The notes: generated by a model from the sequence alone, not told the origin. A stretch of 64,000 bases of DNA from Streptomyces lydicus (GCF_001729485.1 NZ_CP017157.1:5890001-5954000), one strand, 5' to 3'; shown: positions 7,680 to 17,212, counted from the first letter of the stretch. Made by a program: numbers and translations.

Positions 7680-8753
7680 TTGGCCGTGGAGAACGGGGAG
7701 CACTGCACCGGCTCCCGTGTGCTGTCCGTGCTCCCCTACACGGTCATGGCCGTGGTCAGCGTCGTCGACCTCACCGCGGGGCCCGAAGTCGGCTTCCTGC
7801 CCCTGGTGTCCCTGGGGCCGGCCTTCGCCGGGCTGGTCGGCGGCTGGCGGCGGACCGCGCTGGTCGGGCTGACCGCGTTCGTGCTCTGCGTCGGTCTGGG
7901 CGTCTACAACGGGCTGTTCGAGACCCGGCGCGGGCTGACCGCGCTGCTGTCGGTGGCCGGGGTGACCGCGGCCGGCGTGGTCGCCGCGCTGATGCGGCAG
8001 CGCCGCGAGGCGGAGCTGGCCAGCGTCCGCTCGATCGCCGAGGTCGCCCAGCGCGTGCTGCTGCGGCCGGTCCCGCGCAGCGCGGGGCCGCTGCGGATCG
8101 CGGTCTCCTACACCTCGGCGGTGGCCGAGGCCCGGATAGGCGGCGATCTGTACGAGGTGGTGACCTCACCCGCCGGTGTGCGGATCATCGTCGGCGACGT
8201 CCAGGGCAAGGGGCTGGAGGCGGTGGAGAGCGCCGCGGTGGTGCTGGGCGCCTTCCGGGAGGCCGCGCACGACGAGCCGGACCTGTCCGCCGTCGGCGAG
8301 CGCGTCGAACGGGCCCTGAACCGCCATCTGTCCGGCGAACGCTTCGTCACGGCGGTCCTCGCCGAGATCGGCGACGGCCCGGACGCGACGCTCCTCAACT
8401 ACGGCCATCCGGCGCCGCTGGTCGTCCGCCCCGACGGCACCGTCGCCTTCGCCGCGCCCCCCGACCGCGCCCTGCCGCTGGGCCTGACCCTGCACGGCTC
8501 CGGGGCCGCCCCGCACCCCCACGAGGTGCCGTTCAGCCCCGGCGACCAGCTGCTGTTCTACACCGACGGGGTCTCCGAGGCCCGCGACGTGGCGGGCCGT
8601 TTCTACCCCCTCGACGAGCGCGCCGCCCACCTCAAGGAACCGGACCCGGAGACCGCGCTGCGGGCGGTCCGCGAGGACCTGGTCGAGCACGCGGAGGGCC
8701 CGCTGCACGACGACGCGGCGATGCTGCTGGTCCGCTACCGCGAGCGCCGCTGA
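7680..8753 (+). CDS. Membrane SpoIIE-type PP2C Ser/Thr phosphatase
   Basis: 357 residues. Three to four hydrophobic segments fill residues ~12-105, followed by a short helix with MRQRREAELASV. Residues ~130-355 are the SpoIIE/RsbU phosphatase: IGGDLYEV and VGDVQGKGLEA carry metal-binding Asp residues, and FYTDGVSEA and HDDAAMLLV close the fold. Such enzymes dephosphorylate anti-sigma antagonists. There is no sensor domain other than the membrane part. TTG 7680 has GGAG 6 nt upstream; GTG 7686 is the alternative. Single-gene unit. Confidence 0.9.
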   Translation: MAVENGEHCTGSRVLSVLPYTVMAVVSVVDLTAGPEVGFLPLVSLGPAFAGLVGGWRRTALVGLTAFVLCVGLGVYNGLFETRRGLTALLSVAGVTAAGVVAALMRQRREAELASVRSIAEVAQRVLLRPVPRSAGPLRIAVSYTSAVAEARIGGDLYEVVTSPAGVRIIVGDVQGKGLEAVESAAVVLGAFREAAHDEPDLSAVGERVERALNRHLSGERFVTAVLAEIGDGPDATLLNYGHPAPLVVRPDGTVAFAAPPDRALPLGLTLHGSGAAPHPHEVPFSPGDQLLFYTDGVSEARDVAGRFYPLDERAAHLKEPDPETALRAVREDLVEHAEGPLHDDAAMLLVRYRERR

Positions 8754-8760
8754 GCGGGCT

Positions 8761-9948
8761 TCACGGCAGGGGCACTCCGGTGTAGTTCTCGGCGAGTTCC
8801 GCCGCGGCGTGCGGGGAGCCGGCGATCCGGTCGAGCTGCGCGCGCTGCAGCCGGGTGTCGAACGGCGTCTGCCCGGGCGCGGTGTGCAGCGTCGTCGTCA
8901 TGAACCAGGAGAAGTGCTCGGCCCGCCAGACCCGGCGCAAACAGGTGTCGGAGTAGGCGTCGAGCAGTTCGGCCCCGCCGGTCCGGTGCAGCCGGTCCAG
9001 GGCACGGGCGAGGACGGTGACGTCGGCGACGGCGAGGTTGAGGCCCTTGGCCCCGGTCGGCGGCACGATGTGCGCCGCGTCGCCCGCCAGCAGCACCCGC
9101 CCGTAGCGCATCGGCTCGGTGACCGAACTCCGCATGGGCAGGACCGACTTCGCGGTGATCGGGCCGCGCCGCAGCTTCCACGGCGCGTCGACGGCGGTGC
9201 GGGCCTCCAGCTCGTCCCAGATCCGCTCGTCGGGCCAGGCCGCCGGATCGGTGCCGTTGGGGACCTGGAGGTAGAGCCGGCTGACGGCCGGGGTGCGCAT
9301 GCTGAGCAGGGCGAAGCCGCGTTCGGAGTGCGCATAGACCAGCTCGTCGGAGGACGGCGGGACCTCGGCGAGCACGCCGAGCCAGGAGTAGGGGTAGCCG
9401 CGCTCGTAGGTGCGGCGTTCGCTCTGCGGCACGGCCTGCCGGGTCACGCCGTGGTAGCCGTCGCAGCCGACGACGTAGTCGCAGTCGAGGGTGTGTGCGG
9501 TGCCGTGGTGCAGGTAGCGGATGACCGGGCGGTCGGTGTGCGCGCCCTCGACGGCGGTGGCCCGCGCGTCGAACAGCAGCGGCGGCCCGTCGGCGAGTTG
9601 CAGCGCGATCAGGTCCTTCACCACCTCGGTCTGTGCGTAGACCATGACCCGGCGGCCGCCGGTCAGCGCCGGGAAGTCGAGGCGGTGCGCACGCCGGTCG
9701 AAGCGCAGCTCGATGCCGTCGTGGGGCAGGCCCTCGCGGTCCATCCGCTCCCCCGCCCCGCCGGCGCGCAGGGCGTCCACGGTGGCCTGTTCCAGGATGC
9801 CGGCGCGCTGCCGCCGCTCGACGTAGTCGCGGTCGCGGCTCTCCAGGACGACGCAGTCGATCCCGGAGCGGTGCAGCAGGCGGGCGAGCAGCAGGCCGGC
9901 GGGTCCGGCGCCGATGATGCCGACGGTGGTGCGGCGGGGGTGGGTCAC
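8761..9948 (-). CDS. pobA: 4-hydroxybenzoate 3-monooxygenase
   Basis: 395 residues, the usual length. It hydroxylates 4-hydroxybenzoate to protocatechuate using FAD and NAD(P)H. The N-terminal GIIGAGPAGLLLARLL is the FAD dinucleotide fold; DYVVGCDGYHG is the DG motif; VLLAGDAAHIVPPTGAKGLNLAVAD is the GD motif. GTG 9948 overlaps the pcaL stop (GTGA). It is the last gene of the pca operon, so its product feeds the protocatechuate genes ahead of it. Confidence 0.95.
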   Translation of the reverse strand: MTHPRRTTVGIIGAGPAGLLLARLLHRSGIDCVVLESRDRDYVERRQRAGILEQATVDALRAGGAGERMDREGLPHDGIELRFDRRAHRLDFPALTGGRRVMVYAQTEVVKDLIALQLADGPPLLFDARATAVEGAHTDRPVIRYLHHGTAHTLDCDYVVGCDGYHGVTRQAVPQSERRTYERGYPYSWLGVLAEVPPSSDELVYAHSERGFALLSMRTPAVSRLYLQVPNGTDPAAWPDERIWDELEARTAVDAPWKLRRGPITAKSVLPMRSSVTEPMRYGRVLLAGDAAHIVPPTGAKGLNLAVADVTVLARALDRLHRTGGAELLDAYSDTCLRRVWRAEHFSWFMTTTLHTAPGQTPFDTRLQRAQLDRIAGSPHAAAELAENYTGVPLP

Positions 9949-11204
9949 TGCGGTGTTCCTTCCGCGGGGTGCGGGGGCGGGCCGTCCGGGCCCCGGAGGT
10001 GTTCGGTGACGATGCGGTCGGCGAGGGCGAAGGCGGTGTTGGCGGCGGGCACGCCGCAGTAGACGGCGGTCTGGAGGAGGACCTCCTGGATCTCCTGCGG
10101 GGTGAGGCCGTTGCGCAGCGCGGCCCTCAGGTGCATCGCCAGTTCGTCGTGGTGGCCGCGGGCCACCAGCGCGGTGAGGGTGATACAGCTGCGGGTCCGC
10201 CGGGACAGGCCGGGGCGGGTCCAGATCTCGCCCCAGGCGTAGCGGGTGAGGAAGTCCTGGAAGACCTCGGTCAGTGCGCCGGTCCGCGCCTGCGCCCGGT
10301 CGACGTGCGCGTCCCCGAGGACGGCGCGGCGGACGGCCGTTCCGGCGGCGCGCCGGGCGCGGTCGTCCGTGTCGGGGAGGTGCGGGGCGCCGGGCGGCGG
10401 GGCCGTCGACGACCCGTCGGACGGGTGGGCCGTCAGATGGCCGAGCAGCGCGGCCAGGACGGCCGCCGGGCGTTCCACGCTCGCCAGGTGCGCGGCGCCG
10501 GCGAGTTCGACGAGGCTCGCGCCCGGGATGCCGTCGGCGAGTTCGCGGGCGTGCGCGGGTGGGGTGGCCGGGTCGGCGCGGCCGGCGACGACGAGGGTGG
10601 GGGCGGTGATCCGGGCCAGTGCGTCCCGCAGGTCGTAGCCGGCGAGGGCGTCACAGCAGGCCGCGTAGCCGGCGGGCGCGACGGTACGGCGCAGGGTGTC
10701 GACCAGCGCCACGGCCCGCGGGGAGCCGGCGAAGGCGGGGGTGAACCAGCGGCCGGCGGTGGTGTCGGCGACCGGCCCCAGGCCCGCCTCGCGGACTCGG
10801 GCGGCGCGGTCGTGCCAGCCCGCCGGCTCGCCGAAGCGGGCGGAGGAGCAGATCAGGGTGAGCGAGGTGATCCGCTCGGGGTGGTGTGCGGCGAGCCAGG
10901 CGCCGACCGCGCCGCCGAGCGAGACACCGGCGTAGCCGAAGCGGTCGATGCCGAGGGAGTCGGCGAGGTCGAGCACCCGGCCCGCGAGGGCGGGGACGGT
11001 GGTCGTCCCCGTGGCGGGGGTGCCGCCATGGCCCGGCAGGTCCCAGCGGACGACGCGGAACCGCTCGGCCAGTGCCGGGAGTTGGGGGTCCCAGACGGCG
11101 CGGGTGGTGCCGAGGGAGGGGCCCAGGAGCAGGGGCGGGGCGGTGTCCGGGCCGTCGACGGTGTGGTGCGGCGGCGCGCCGGGGGCGGCGGGCGGGCGGG
11201 TCAT
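9945..11204 (-). CDS. pcaL: Bifunctional 3-oxoadipate enol-lactonase / 4-carboxymuconolactone decarboxylase
   Basis: 419 residues, the PcaD-PcaC fusion known in actinobacteria as PcaL. Residues 1-~260 are an alpha/beta hydrolase with nucleophile Ser in YAGVSLGGAVG, an acid Asp in GRADPATPP and His in GAAHLASVE. Residues ~290-419 are the carboxymuconolactone decarboxylase fold (TRSCITLTALVARGHHDEL, then EVLLQTAVYCGVPAAN). It takes 4-carboxymuconolactone to 3-oxoadipate. ATG 11204 overlaps the pcaB stop (ATGA). Confidence 0.95.
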   Translation of the reverse strand: MTRPPAAPGAPPHHTVDGPDTAPPLLLGPSLGTTRAVWDPQLPALAERFRVVRWDLPGHGGTPATGTTTVPALAGRVLDLADSLGIDRFGYAGVSLGGAVGAWLAAHHPERITSLTLICSSARFGEPAGWHDRAARVREAGLGPVADTTAGRWFTPAFAGSPRAVALVDTLRRTVAPAGYAACCDALAGYDLRDALARITAPTLVVAGRADPATPPAHARELADGIPGASLVELAGAAHLASVERPAAVLAALLGHLTAHPSDGSSTAPPPGAPHLPDTDDRARRAAGTAVRRAVLGDAHVDRAQARTGALTEVFQDFLTRYAWGEIWTRPGLSRRTRSCITLTALVARGHHDELAMHLRAALRNGLTPQEIQEVLLQTAVYCGVPAANTAFALADRIVTEHLRGPDGPPPHPAEGTPQ

Positions 11205-12658
11205 CCGGGCTCCTGTGGGTCGTGCGGGGTGCGGGCCAGCGCGCGGTCCACGAGCGCGCCGGCGGACCCCGTGTACGTGGTGGGGTCGAGGAGTTGACGC
11301 AGGCGGTCTTCGGGGAGGGCGGCGGACCGGCTCTCGTCCAGCTCCGCGCGCAGCGCGTCGTGGAGTGGCGTGCCGTCCTGCGCGGTCCGCCGGGCCGCCG
11401 CGTCCACGATGCGGCGGGCCTCGCCGCGGCCCGTCAGGGCGGTGAGGGCCGCGACGAGGCGTTCGGTGACGACCAGTCCGCCGGTCGCGTCGAGGTTGTG
11501 CCGCATCCGCCGCGGGTCGACCCGCAGGTCCGCGGTCAGTTCGGCGGCGTCCCGGGCGGCGCCGCCGACCAGCCGCAGGGCGTCCCGCAGCGGCTGCCAT
11601 TCGGCGTGCCAGGCACCGGCCGGGCGCTCGTCCTCGGCGGCGAGGGAGCCGTACAGCACGGCGGTGAGGGCCGGGACCTGACGGGCGGCGGCCGCGAGGA
11701 GCGTGCCGCGCACCGGGTTCGCCTTGTGCGGCATGGCGGAGGAGCCGCCGCCGCTGCCCTCGGCCAGCTCGCCGGTTTCCGTACGGGCCAGGCTCAGGAC
11801 GTCGGCCGCGAGCTTGCCGAGGGCACCCGCGGTGAAGGCCAGCGCACCGGCGAGGTCGGCGACCGGGGTGCGCAAGGTGTGCCAGGGCAGGGCCGGTTCG
11901 GCGAGTCCGGTCTCGGCGGCGTAGGCGGCGAGGAGGCGCGGGCCGAGGTCCGGTGCCGCGGGGGCGGCCGCCGCCGCGGCCTCCGCGTAGGCGTGGAAGG
12001 CCGCGAGGGTGCCGGCCGCGCCGCCCAGTTGGGCGGGCAGTGAGGACCGTACGGCCGCGAGCCGTGCGTGGGCGTCGAGCACCAGGCTGCGCCAGCCGGC
12101 CGCCTTGAGGCCGAAGGTGGTCGGCACCGCGTGCTGGGTCAGGGTGCGGCCGGCCATGGGGGTGTCGCGGTGCCGCTCGGCCGTACGGCGCAGCGCGTCG
12201 GCGGTACGGGCGAGGTCCGGCAGCAGGAGGTCCAGGGCACGGGCGCACACCAGCATGGTGGCGGTGTCGAGGATGTCCTGGCTGGTGGCGCCCCGGTGGA
12301 CGTGGGCCGCGGCGACGGGATCGTGCGCGGCGACCGCGGCGGTCAGGTCGGCGACGAGCGGGACGACGGGGTTCCCGGCCGCGCGGGCGCGCAGGGCGAG
12401 GCCGTGCGGGTCGGGGCGGGTCCGGGCGGCGGCCGCGGTGACCGCGGCGCCCGCCGCGGCCGGGGCGAGGCCCACCGCGGCCTGGGCCCGGGTCAGGGCG
12501 GCCTCGGCGTCGAGCAGCGCGCGCAGGTACCCGGCGTCACCGGTGGCGTCGGCCACCGCCGAGCCGGCCCGGGAGGGGGCGAGCAGCCCCACGTCGGCCT
12601 CGGGACACGGACGTGCGGGCGGGGTGTCGTCGGCGCCGGGCCGGTCAGCGGAAGGCAA
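11201..12658 (-). CDS. pcaB: 3-carboxy-cis,cis-muconate cycloisomerase
   Basis: 485 residues, fumarase/aspartase superfamily. The signature loop GGSSAMPHKANPV and the earlier HRGATSQDILDTA and TLTQHAVPTTFG segments are intact. It lactonises 3-carboxymuconate to 4-carboxymuconolactone. The ORF opens at TTG 12658, overlapping pcaG by 14 nt, with AGGAG about 10 nt upstream; the conserved part begins ~22 residues later (DVGLLAP), so a later start is possible. Confidence 0.93.
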   Translation of the reverse strand: MPSADRPGADDTPPARPCPEADVGLLAPSRAGSAVADATGDAGYLRALLDAEAALTRAQAAVGLAPAAAGAAVTAAAARTRPDPHGLALRARAAGNPVVPLVADLTAAVAAHDPVAAAHVHRGATSQDILDTATMLVCARALDLLLPDLARTADALRRTAERHRDTPMAGRTLTQHAVPTTFGLKAAGWRSLVLDAHARLAAVRSSLPAQLGGAAGTLAAFHAYAEAAAAAAPAAPDLGPRLLAAYAAETGLAEPALPWHTLRTPVADLAGALAFTAGALGKLAADVLSLARTETGELAEGSGGGSSAMPHKANPVRGTLLAAAARQVPALTAVLYGSLAAEDERPAGAWHAEWQPLRDALRLVGGAARDAAELTADLRVDPRRMRHNLDATGGLVVTERLVAALTALTGRGEARRIVDAAARRTAQDGTPLHDALRAELDESRSAALPEDRLRQLLDPTTYTGSAGALVDRALARTPHDPQEPG

Positions 12659-13307
12659 GGAAGACCGTCTCCTCGTGCGTGCCGTCCGCCGTCTGCTGCA
12701 GCTGGACGTCGAAGCGGTAGCGGCCGGGGCCGTCCGCGCGGGCGAGCAGGGTGCGGGCCCGCTCGGTGGGCAGCCGCGCCAGCAGCGGGTCGGCGGCGTT
12801 GGCCGTGGCGTGCTCGGGGAAGTAGACGCGGGTGGCGAGGTGGTGGAGCAGTCCGCGGGCGAAGACGCACACCGCGAGGTGGGGCGCGGCGTCCGGGCGC
12901 CCGGCGGGGGCGGTCGCGGGCAGGGTGTGCAGGACGTAGCGCCCGTCGGCGTCGGTCGGTACCCGCCCGAAGCCGGTGAAGTCCACGCCGTTGCGGCCGA
13001 TCGCGGCGCCGGTGACCGGGTCGCGGCGCAGTGAGCCGGGCGCCCCGGTGAGGCTGCCGTCCGGGCCCGCCTGCCAGAACTCCAGCAGCGCGTCGGGCAC
13101 CGGCGCGCCGGTGCCGTCCCGTACGAGGCCGTGCACGGTGACCGTGTCCGGGTGGCCGGCCGGGGCGATCTGCCCGCCGCCGGGGAGCGGCAGGGCGTAG
13201 CCGAAGAACGGCCCGATGGTCTGCGAGGGCGTCGGGGCGAGCGGTGCGGCGGGGGCGGCGCCCGGCTCCCGGCCGGCCGGCTGCGGGCGGGTGGTGGCGC
13301 GGGGCAT
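12645..13307 (-). CDS. pcaG: Protocatechuate 3,4-dioxygenase alpha subunit
   Basis: 220 residues. PSQTIGPFFGYAL near residue 30 is the intradiol alpha-subunit opening; the fold continues through VRDGTGAPVPDALLEFWQA and the aromatic-rich end. The alpha subunit lacks the full set of iron ligands, which sit in PcaH. ATG 13307 shares one base with the pcaH stop (TGATG), so the two subunits are made in step. Confidence 0.95.
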   Translation of the reverse strand: MPRATTRPQPAGREPGAAPAAPLAPTPSQTIGPFFGYALPLPGGGQIAPAGHPDTVTVHGLVRDGTGAPVPDALLEFWQAGPDGSLTGAPGSLRRDPVTGAAIGRNGVDFTGFGRVPTDADGRYVLHTLPATAPAGRPDAAPHLAVCVFARGLLHHLATRVYFPEHATANAADPLLARLPTERARTLLARADGPGRYRFDVQLQQTADGTHEETVFLAFR

Positions 13308-14167
13308 CAGCGGCCCTCCTCGGTCCAGGTGGCGGACGGGCCGTCCAGGACGATGTCCCAGCGGTAGCCCAACGAGCGTTCTGGGCACGTCAGTTGGTGG
13401 TCGTAGGCGGCCACCAGGCGGGCGCGCGCGGCGGGGTCGGTGACCGAGCCGAGGATCGGGTCGTACGGGAGGAGCGGGTCGCCGGGGAAGTACATCTGGG
13501 TGATCAGCCGCTGGGTGAAGGCCGTGCCGAAGAGCGAGAAGTGGATGTGGGCCGGGCGCCAGGCGTTGTCGTGGTTGCGCCACGGGTAGGCGCCGGGCTT
13601 GACGGTGGTGAACGCGTAGCGGCCCTCGTCATCGGTCAGGCAGCGCCCGGCGCCGGTGAAGTTCGGGTCGAGCGGGGCGGGGTGCTGATCCCGCCGGTGG
13701 GCGTACCGGCCGGAGGCGTTGGCCTGCCAGATCTCGACGAGCTGGCCGCGTACCGGCCGGCCGCCGCGGTCCAGGACGCGTCCGGTGACGGTGAGGCGTT
13801 CGCCGAGCGGCTCACCCGGGTGCTGCCGGGTCAGGTCGGCGTCGAGGTCGGTGAGGTCGGTGACGCCGAAGGCGGGCCCGGACAGTTCCACGGCCTCCGG
13901 GTCGGCCCGGTGGTCGATCTCGACCAGCGGCCGGTGCGGGTGGCGGGAGGTGCTGCTGCGGTACGGGGGGTAGTTCCGCGCGGGGTGCTCCGGGGCGGGG
14001 GCGCCCCCGTCGCGGTCCCGTTCGGCGGCGGCGTGCAGGGCGGCCATCTCACGGCTCACGGCGGCCTGGGTGGGCAGCGGCGGGGCGGCGGACAGCGGCC
14101 GGGAGCCGGTGAGCGGGGCACCGGGCACGAAGGCCGGCGGGGCCGGGGTGGGCGGGATACGGGTCAT
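13307..14167 (-). CDS. pcaH: Protocatechuate 3,4-dioxygenase beta subunit
   Basis: 286 residues. The iron-binding beta subunit: Tyr and His ligands lie in GRYAHRRDQHPAPLDPNF and the PWRNHDNAWRPAHIHFSLFG block. It opens the protocatechuate ring between carbons 3 and 4. The N-terminus carries ~45 residues of Pro/Ala-rich sequence, longer than in well-known homologues, before the conserved NYPPYRSS. ATG 14167 was chosen for its RBS (GGAAG ~10 nt upstream). A ~90-nt gap separates it from pcaF. Confidence 0.95.
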   Translation of the reverse strand: MTRIPPTPAPPAFVPGAPLTGSRPLSAAPPLPTQAAVSREMAALHAAAERDRDGGAPAPEHPARNYPPYRSSTSRHPHRPLVEIDHRADPEAVELSGPAFGVTDLTDLDADLTRQHPGEPLGERLTVTGRVLDRGGRPVRGQLVEIWQANASGRYAHRRDQHPAPLDPNFTGAGRCLTDDEGRYAFTTVKPGAYPWRNHDNAWRPAHIHFSLFGTAFTQRLITQMYFPGDPLLPYDPILGSVTDPAARARLVAAYDHQLTCPERSLGYRWDIVLDGPSATWTEEGR

Positions 14168-14258
14168 GGCTGCCGTCTTCCGTTGCGGTGGTGGTCGGGC
14201 GGTCCGGGGAGGCGCGGTGCCGGGCGTCGCGGGCCCGGCATGGTCCAAAAGGCACGGC

Positions 14259-15485
14259 CTAGCGTTCGAGGACGACGGCCAGGCCCTGCCCCACGCCGAT
14301 GCAGAGCGTCGCGAGCCCCGTGCCGGAGCCGGCGGCCGCCAGCCGGTGGGCGACCGCGCCCACGATCCGGGCACCGGACGCGCCCAGCGGGTGGCCGAGG
14401 GCGAGGGCGCCGCCGTGCGGGTTGACCAGGGCGGGGTCGAGCTCGGGCCAGCCGGCCAGACAGCCGAGGGCCTGCGCGGCGAACGCCTCGTTCAGTTCGA
14501 CGGTGTGCAGCGCGTCGAGGCCGCGGCCGGCCTTCGCCAGGGCCCGTCGGGCCGCCTCGACCGGGCCGAGCCCGAAGAGCTGCGGCTCGATGCCGGTGAC
14601 CGCGCTGCCGCGGATCCGGGCGAGCGGTGCGCAACCGGAGGCGCGCAGGCCCGCCTCGTCCATCAGGAGCAGGGCGGCCGCACCGTCGTTGAGCGGCGAG
14701 GAGTTGCCGGCGGTGACCGTGCCCCCGTCCGCGCGGAAGACCGGGCGTAGCGCGGCCAGCGCCTGACGCGAGGTGTCGGCGCGTACGCACTCGTCGCGCA
14801 CGGGTGCCCCGTCGGCGCCGTCGCCGCCCCGCACCCCGTCCGCGCCGTACGGCACGGTCTCCGCGTCGAAGGCGCCGTCCTCCCAGGCCCGCGCCGCCTT
14901 CCGGTGGCTGGCCAGCGCGTAGGCGTCCTGCTGTTCGCGGGTGAGGCCGTAGCGGTCGGCGATCAGCTCCGCGCCCTCGCCCAGCGACACCGTCCACGCG
15001 TCGGGCATCCGGGGGTTGGTCAGCCGCCAGCCGAGGGTGGTGGAGTGCAGGGTCTGCGGGCCGGCGGGGAAGGCCCGTTCGGGCTTGGGGAGCACCCAGG
15101 GCGCCCGGCTCATCGACTCCACGCCGCCGGCCACGGCCACCGAGGCGTCGCCCAGCGCGACGGCCCTGGCGGCCTGGATGACGGCCTCCATCCCGGAGCC
15201 GCAGAGGCGGTTGACGGTGACGCCGGGCACGGTCACCGGCAGCCCGGCGAGCAGCACCGCCATCCGGGCCACGTCGCGGTTCTCCTCGCCCGCGCCGTTG
15301 GCGTTGCCGAAGTGGACGTCGTCGATCGTGGCCGGGTCCAGGCCCGGCGCGCGGTCCACCAGGGCCCTGACGACGTGCGCGGCGAGGTCGTCGGGGCGGA
15401 CGCCGGACAGCGCGCCGCCGTATTTGCCGATCGGGGTGCGGACGGCGTCGACGACGTAGACGTCCCGGGGGCGGTCGGTGATCAC
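14259..15485 (-). CDS. pcaF: Beta-ketoadipyl-CoA thiolase
   Basis: 408 residues. Acyl-accepting Cys lies in VNRLCGSGMEAV; the C-terminal NPHGGALALGHPLGASGARI and CIGVGQG blocks hold the catalytic His and Cys. It cleaves 3-oxoadipyl-CoA to succinyl-CoA and acetyl-CoA. GTG 15485 overlaps the upstream CoA-transferase stop (GTGA). A short Gly/Asp-rich insert (residues ~200-215) interrupts an otherwise standard thiolase. Confidence 0.95.
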   Translation of the reverse strand: MITDRPRDVYVVDAVRTPIGKYGGALSGVRPDDLAAHVVRALVDRAPGLDPATIDDVHFGNANGAGEENRDVARMAVLLAGLPVTVPGVTVNRLCGSGMEAVIQAARAVALGDASVAVAGGVESMSRAPWVLPKPERAFPAGPQTLHSTTLGWRLTNPRMPDAWTVSLGEGAELIADRYGLTREQQDAYALASHRKAARAWEDGAFDAETVPYGADGVRGGDGADGAPVRDECVRADTSRQALAALRPVFRADGGTVTAGNSSPLNDGAAALLLMDEAGLRASGCAPLARIRGSAVTGIEPQLFGLGPVEAARRALAKAGRGLDALHTVELNEAFAAQALGCLAGWPELDPALVNPHGGALALGHPLGASGARIVGAVAHRLAAAGSGTGLATLCIGVGQGLAVVLER

Positions 15486-17212
15486 GGGGCTGCGGTGTCC
15501 TTCCGGGAGGGGGTGCTCCGGTGCGCGGTGGGTGCGGGGGCCGGCCGGCCGGCGGCGGCCTTCAGGGCACGCAGGGCGGCGAGTTCGTCGTCGGTGGGCG
15601 GCGCCGTGACGACCGGCCGGCCGGCCACCTTCAGCTCCCAGCCGGTGGCCGCCCGTACCTGATCGACCGTCACCCCGGGGTGGAGTTCGGTCAGGACGAG
15701 TTCCGCGGTGTCGGGGTCGGGGCGCAGTACCCCGAGGTCGGTGATGACGGCGGTGGGGCCGGCGCCGGGCAGGCCGAGCGCCGCGCGGTCCCGGGGGCCG
15801 CTGCCGTGGCCGAGGGTGGTCACGAAGTCCAGCCGGTCGACGAAGTTGCGGCGGCTGTGCCGCAGCACCAGCAGCACCCGGCCGCAGTTGGCGGCGATCT
15901 CGGGTGCGCCGCCGGCCCCGGGGAGCCGCCCCTCGGGCCTGCCGGGGCCACGGCGGACGGCGGTGGTGTTGATGTTGGCGAACCGGTCGACCTGTGCGGC
16001 GCCGAGGAAGCCGACGTCGATCCGGCCGCCCTGCAGCCAGTAGTTGAACATCTCCGGCACGGACACCACGGAGTCGGCGGTGTCGGCGAGCTCGCCGTCC
16101 CCGATGGACAGCGGCAGCCGGGTCGGCTTGGCGCCGATGGTGCCGGATTCGTAGATCAACACCAGGTCCGGATCGGCGGTGCGCCGGGCGAGGTTGGCGG
16201 CCGTGCTGGGGAGCCCGATGCCGACGAAGCAGGTGCGGGCACCGGCCAGCGCGCGGGCCGCGTTGACCTCCATGAGCTCGTCAGGTGTGCAGCGGGGGGC
16301 GGGGGCGGCGGTGGCGCGGGCCCGGGGCACCCCGGCCGGCTCCTGCGCCGGAGCCGGCTGCCGCGCCGCGTCCGGTTCCGCCGCCACCCCCGGTTCCGCT
16401 CCCCCCTCCCCCCGTACGCTCTCCGCGAGCCACCGGCCGAACGCCGCGCGGTCCCGCGCGATGCCGTCCCACTGCCGGTAGAAGGCGTTGTCGCGGACCG
16501 AGTAGCCGGCCGCGTAGGAGGGGTGGGCGCCACCGGGCACGACGGCGACCGCGTCGACGACCCAGCCGGGCAGGACGACCCCGCCGGGCCGCGGCTCCAA
16601 CGGGCCGTCGACGAGTTCCTCGACGGTGACCAGGACCCGGCGGGCGGCGAGCGCCGCCTCCTTCTGCACCCCCGTCAGGCCCCACAGCTGCACGTTGCCG
16701 TCCTTGTCGGCCTGCTGCGCGTGGATGACCGTGACGTCCGGGTTGAGCGCGGCGACGGCGGCCAGTTCCTCGCCGGTGAAGGGGCAGGTGACGGTGGCGA
16801 CGGTGGGCGTGCGGCCCGGAATGTCGCTGCCGCGGTAGCCGCGCAGCACCGCGAACGGGAGCCTGGCCGCGCCCGCCGCGTAGCGGTTGGCCATGCCGGC
16901 GTGGCTGTGCTCGTCGATCTCCAGCGGGGCGGGCCAGCCGTTCTCCACCGCGTCCCGGAAGCGGTGCAGCGAGCCGACGCCCGGGTTGCCGCCCCAGGAG
17001 AAGACCAGTTTGCGGGCCGCGCCGGCGCCGATCAGCTGGTCGTAGACCACGTCCGGCGTCATCCGGGCGAGCGTGAGGTCCTTGACGCCCTGCCGGATGA
17101 TCTCGTGCGCCGCCGCGAACGGGATGAGGTGGGTGAACCCCTCCAGTGCCACGGTGTCGCCGTCGTGGATCAGCTCCGCGACGGCGTCTCGCAGGGAACG
17201 GATAGCGGCCAT
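15482..17212 (-). CDS. pcaIJ: 3-oxoadipate CoA-transferase, subunits A and B fused
   Basis: 576 residues in one frame. Residues 1-~265 match PcaI (ALEGFTHLIPFAAAHEI; FSWGGNPGVGSLHRFRDAVE); residues ~320-576 match PcaJ, with the expected catalytic Glu in LIYESGTIG. A ~50-residue Pro/Ala/Glu-rich linker joins them. Known organisms mostly have two genes, so this is a natural fusion unless the linker hides a sequencing error. It transfers CoA from succinyl-CoA to 3-oxoadipate. ATG 17212 has GAGGG 7 nt upstream. First gene of the pca operon, 72 nt from a shared operator. Confidence 0.93.
   Translation of the reverse strand: MAAIRSLRDAVAELIHDGDTVALEGFTHLIPFAAAHEIIRQGVKDLTLARMTPDVVYDQLIGAGAARKLVFSWGGNPGVGSLHRFRDAVENGWPAPLEIDEHSHAGMANRYAAGAARLPFAVLRGYRGSDIPGRTPTVATVTCPFTGEELAAVAALNPDVTVIHAQQADKDGNVQLWGLTGVQKEAALAARRVLVTVEELVDGPLEPRPGGVVLPGWVVDAVAVVPGGAHPSYAAGYSVRDNAFYRQWDGIARDRAAFGRWLAESVRGEGGAEPGVAAEPDAARQPAPAQEPAGVPRARATAAPAPRCTPDELMEVNAARALAGARTCFVGIGLPSTAANLARRTADPDLVLIYESGTIGAKPTRLPLSIGDGELADTADSVVSVPEMFNYWLQGGRIDVGFLGAAQVDRFANINTTAVRRGPGRPEGRLPGAGGAPEIAANCGRVLLVLRHSRRNFVDRLDFVTTLGHGSGPRDRAALGLPGAGPTAVITDLGVLRPDPDTAELVLTELHPGVTVDQVRAATGWELKVAGRPVVTAPPTDDELAALRALKAAAGRPAPAPTAHRSTPSRKDTAAP

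Noticed and set aside
7466..7708. 80-codon minus-strand ORF in the phosphatase upstream gap
   Set aside because: No RBS, no domain, overlaps the palindrome and promoter region.
9945..12248. 767-residue fusion of a basic region with PcaL
   Set aside because: The extra N-terminus is antisense-frame Arg/Pro sequence over pcaB; ATG 11204 with ATGA overlap is the real start.
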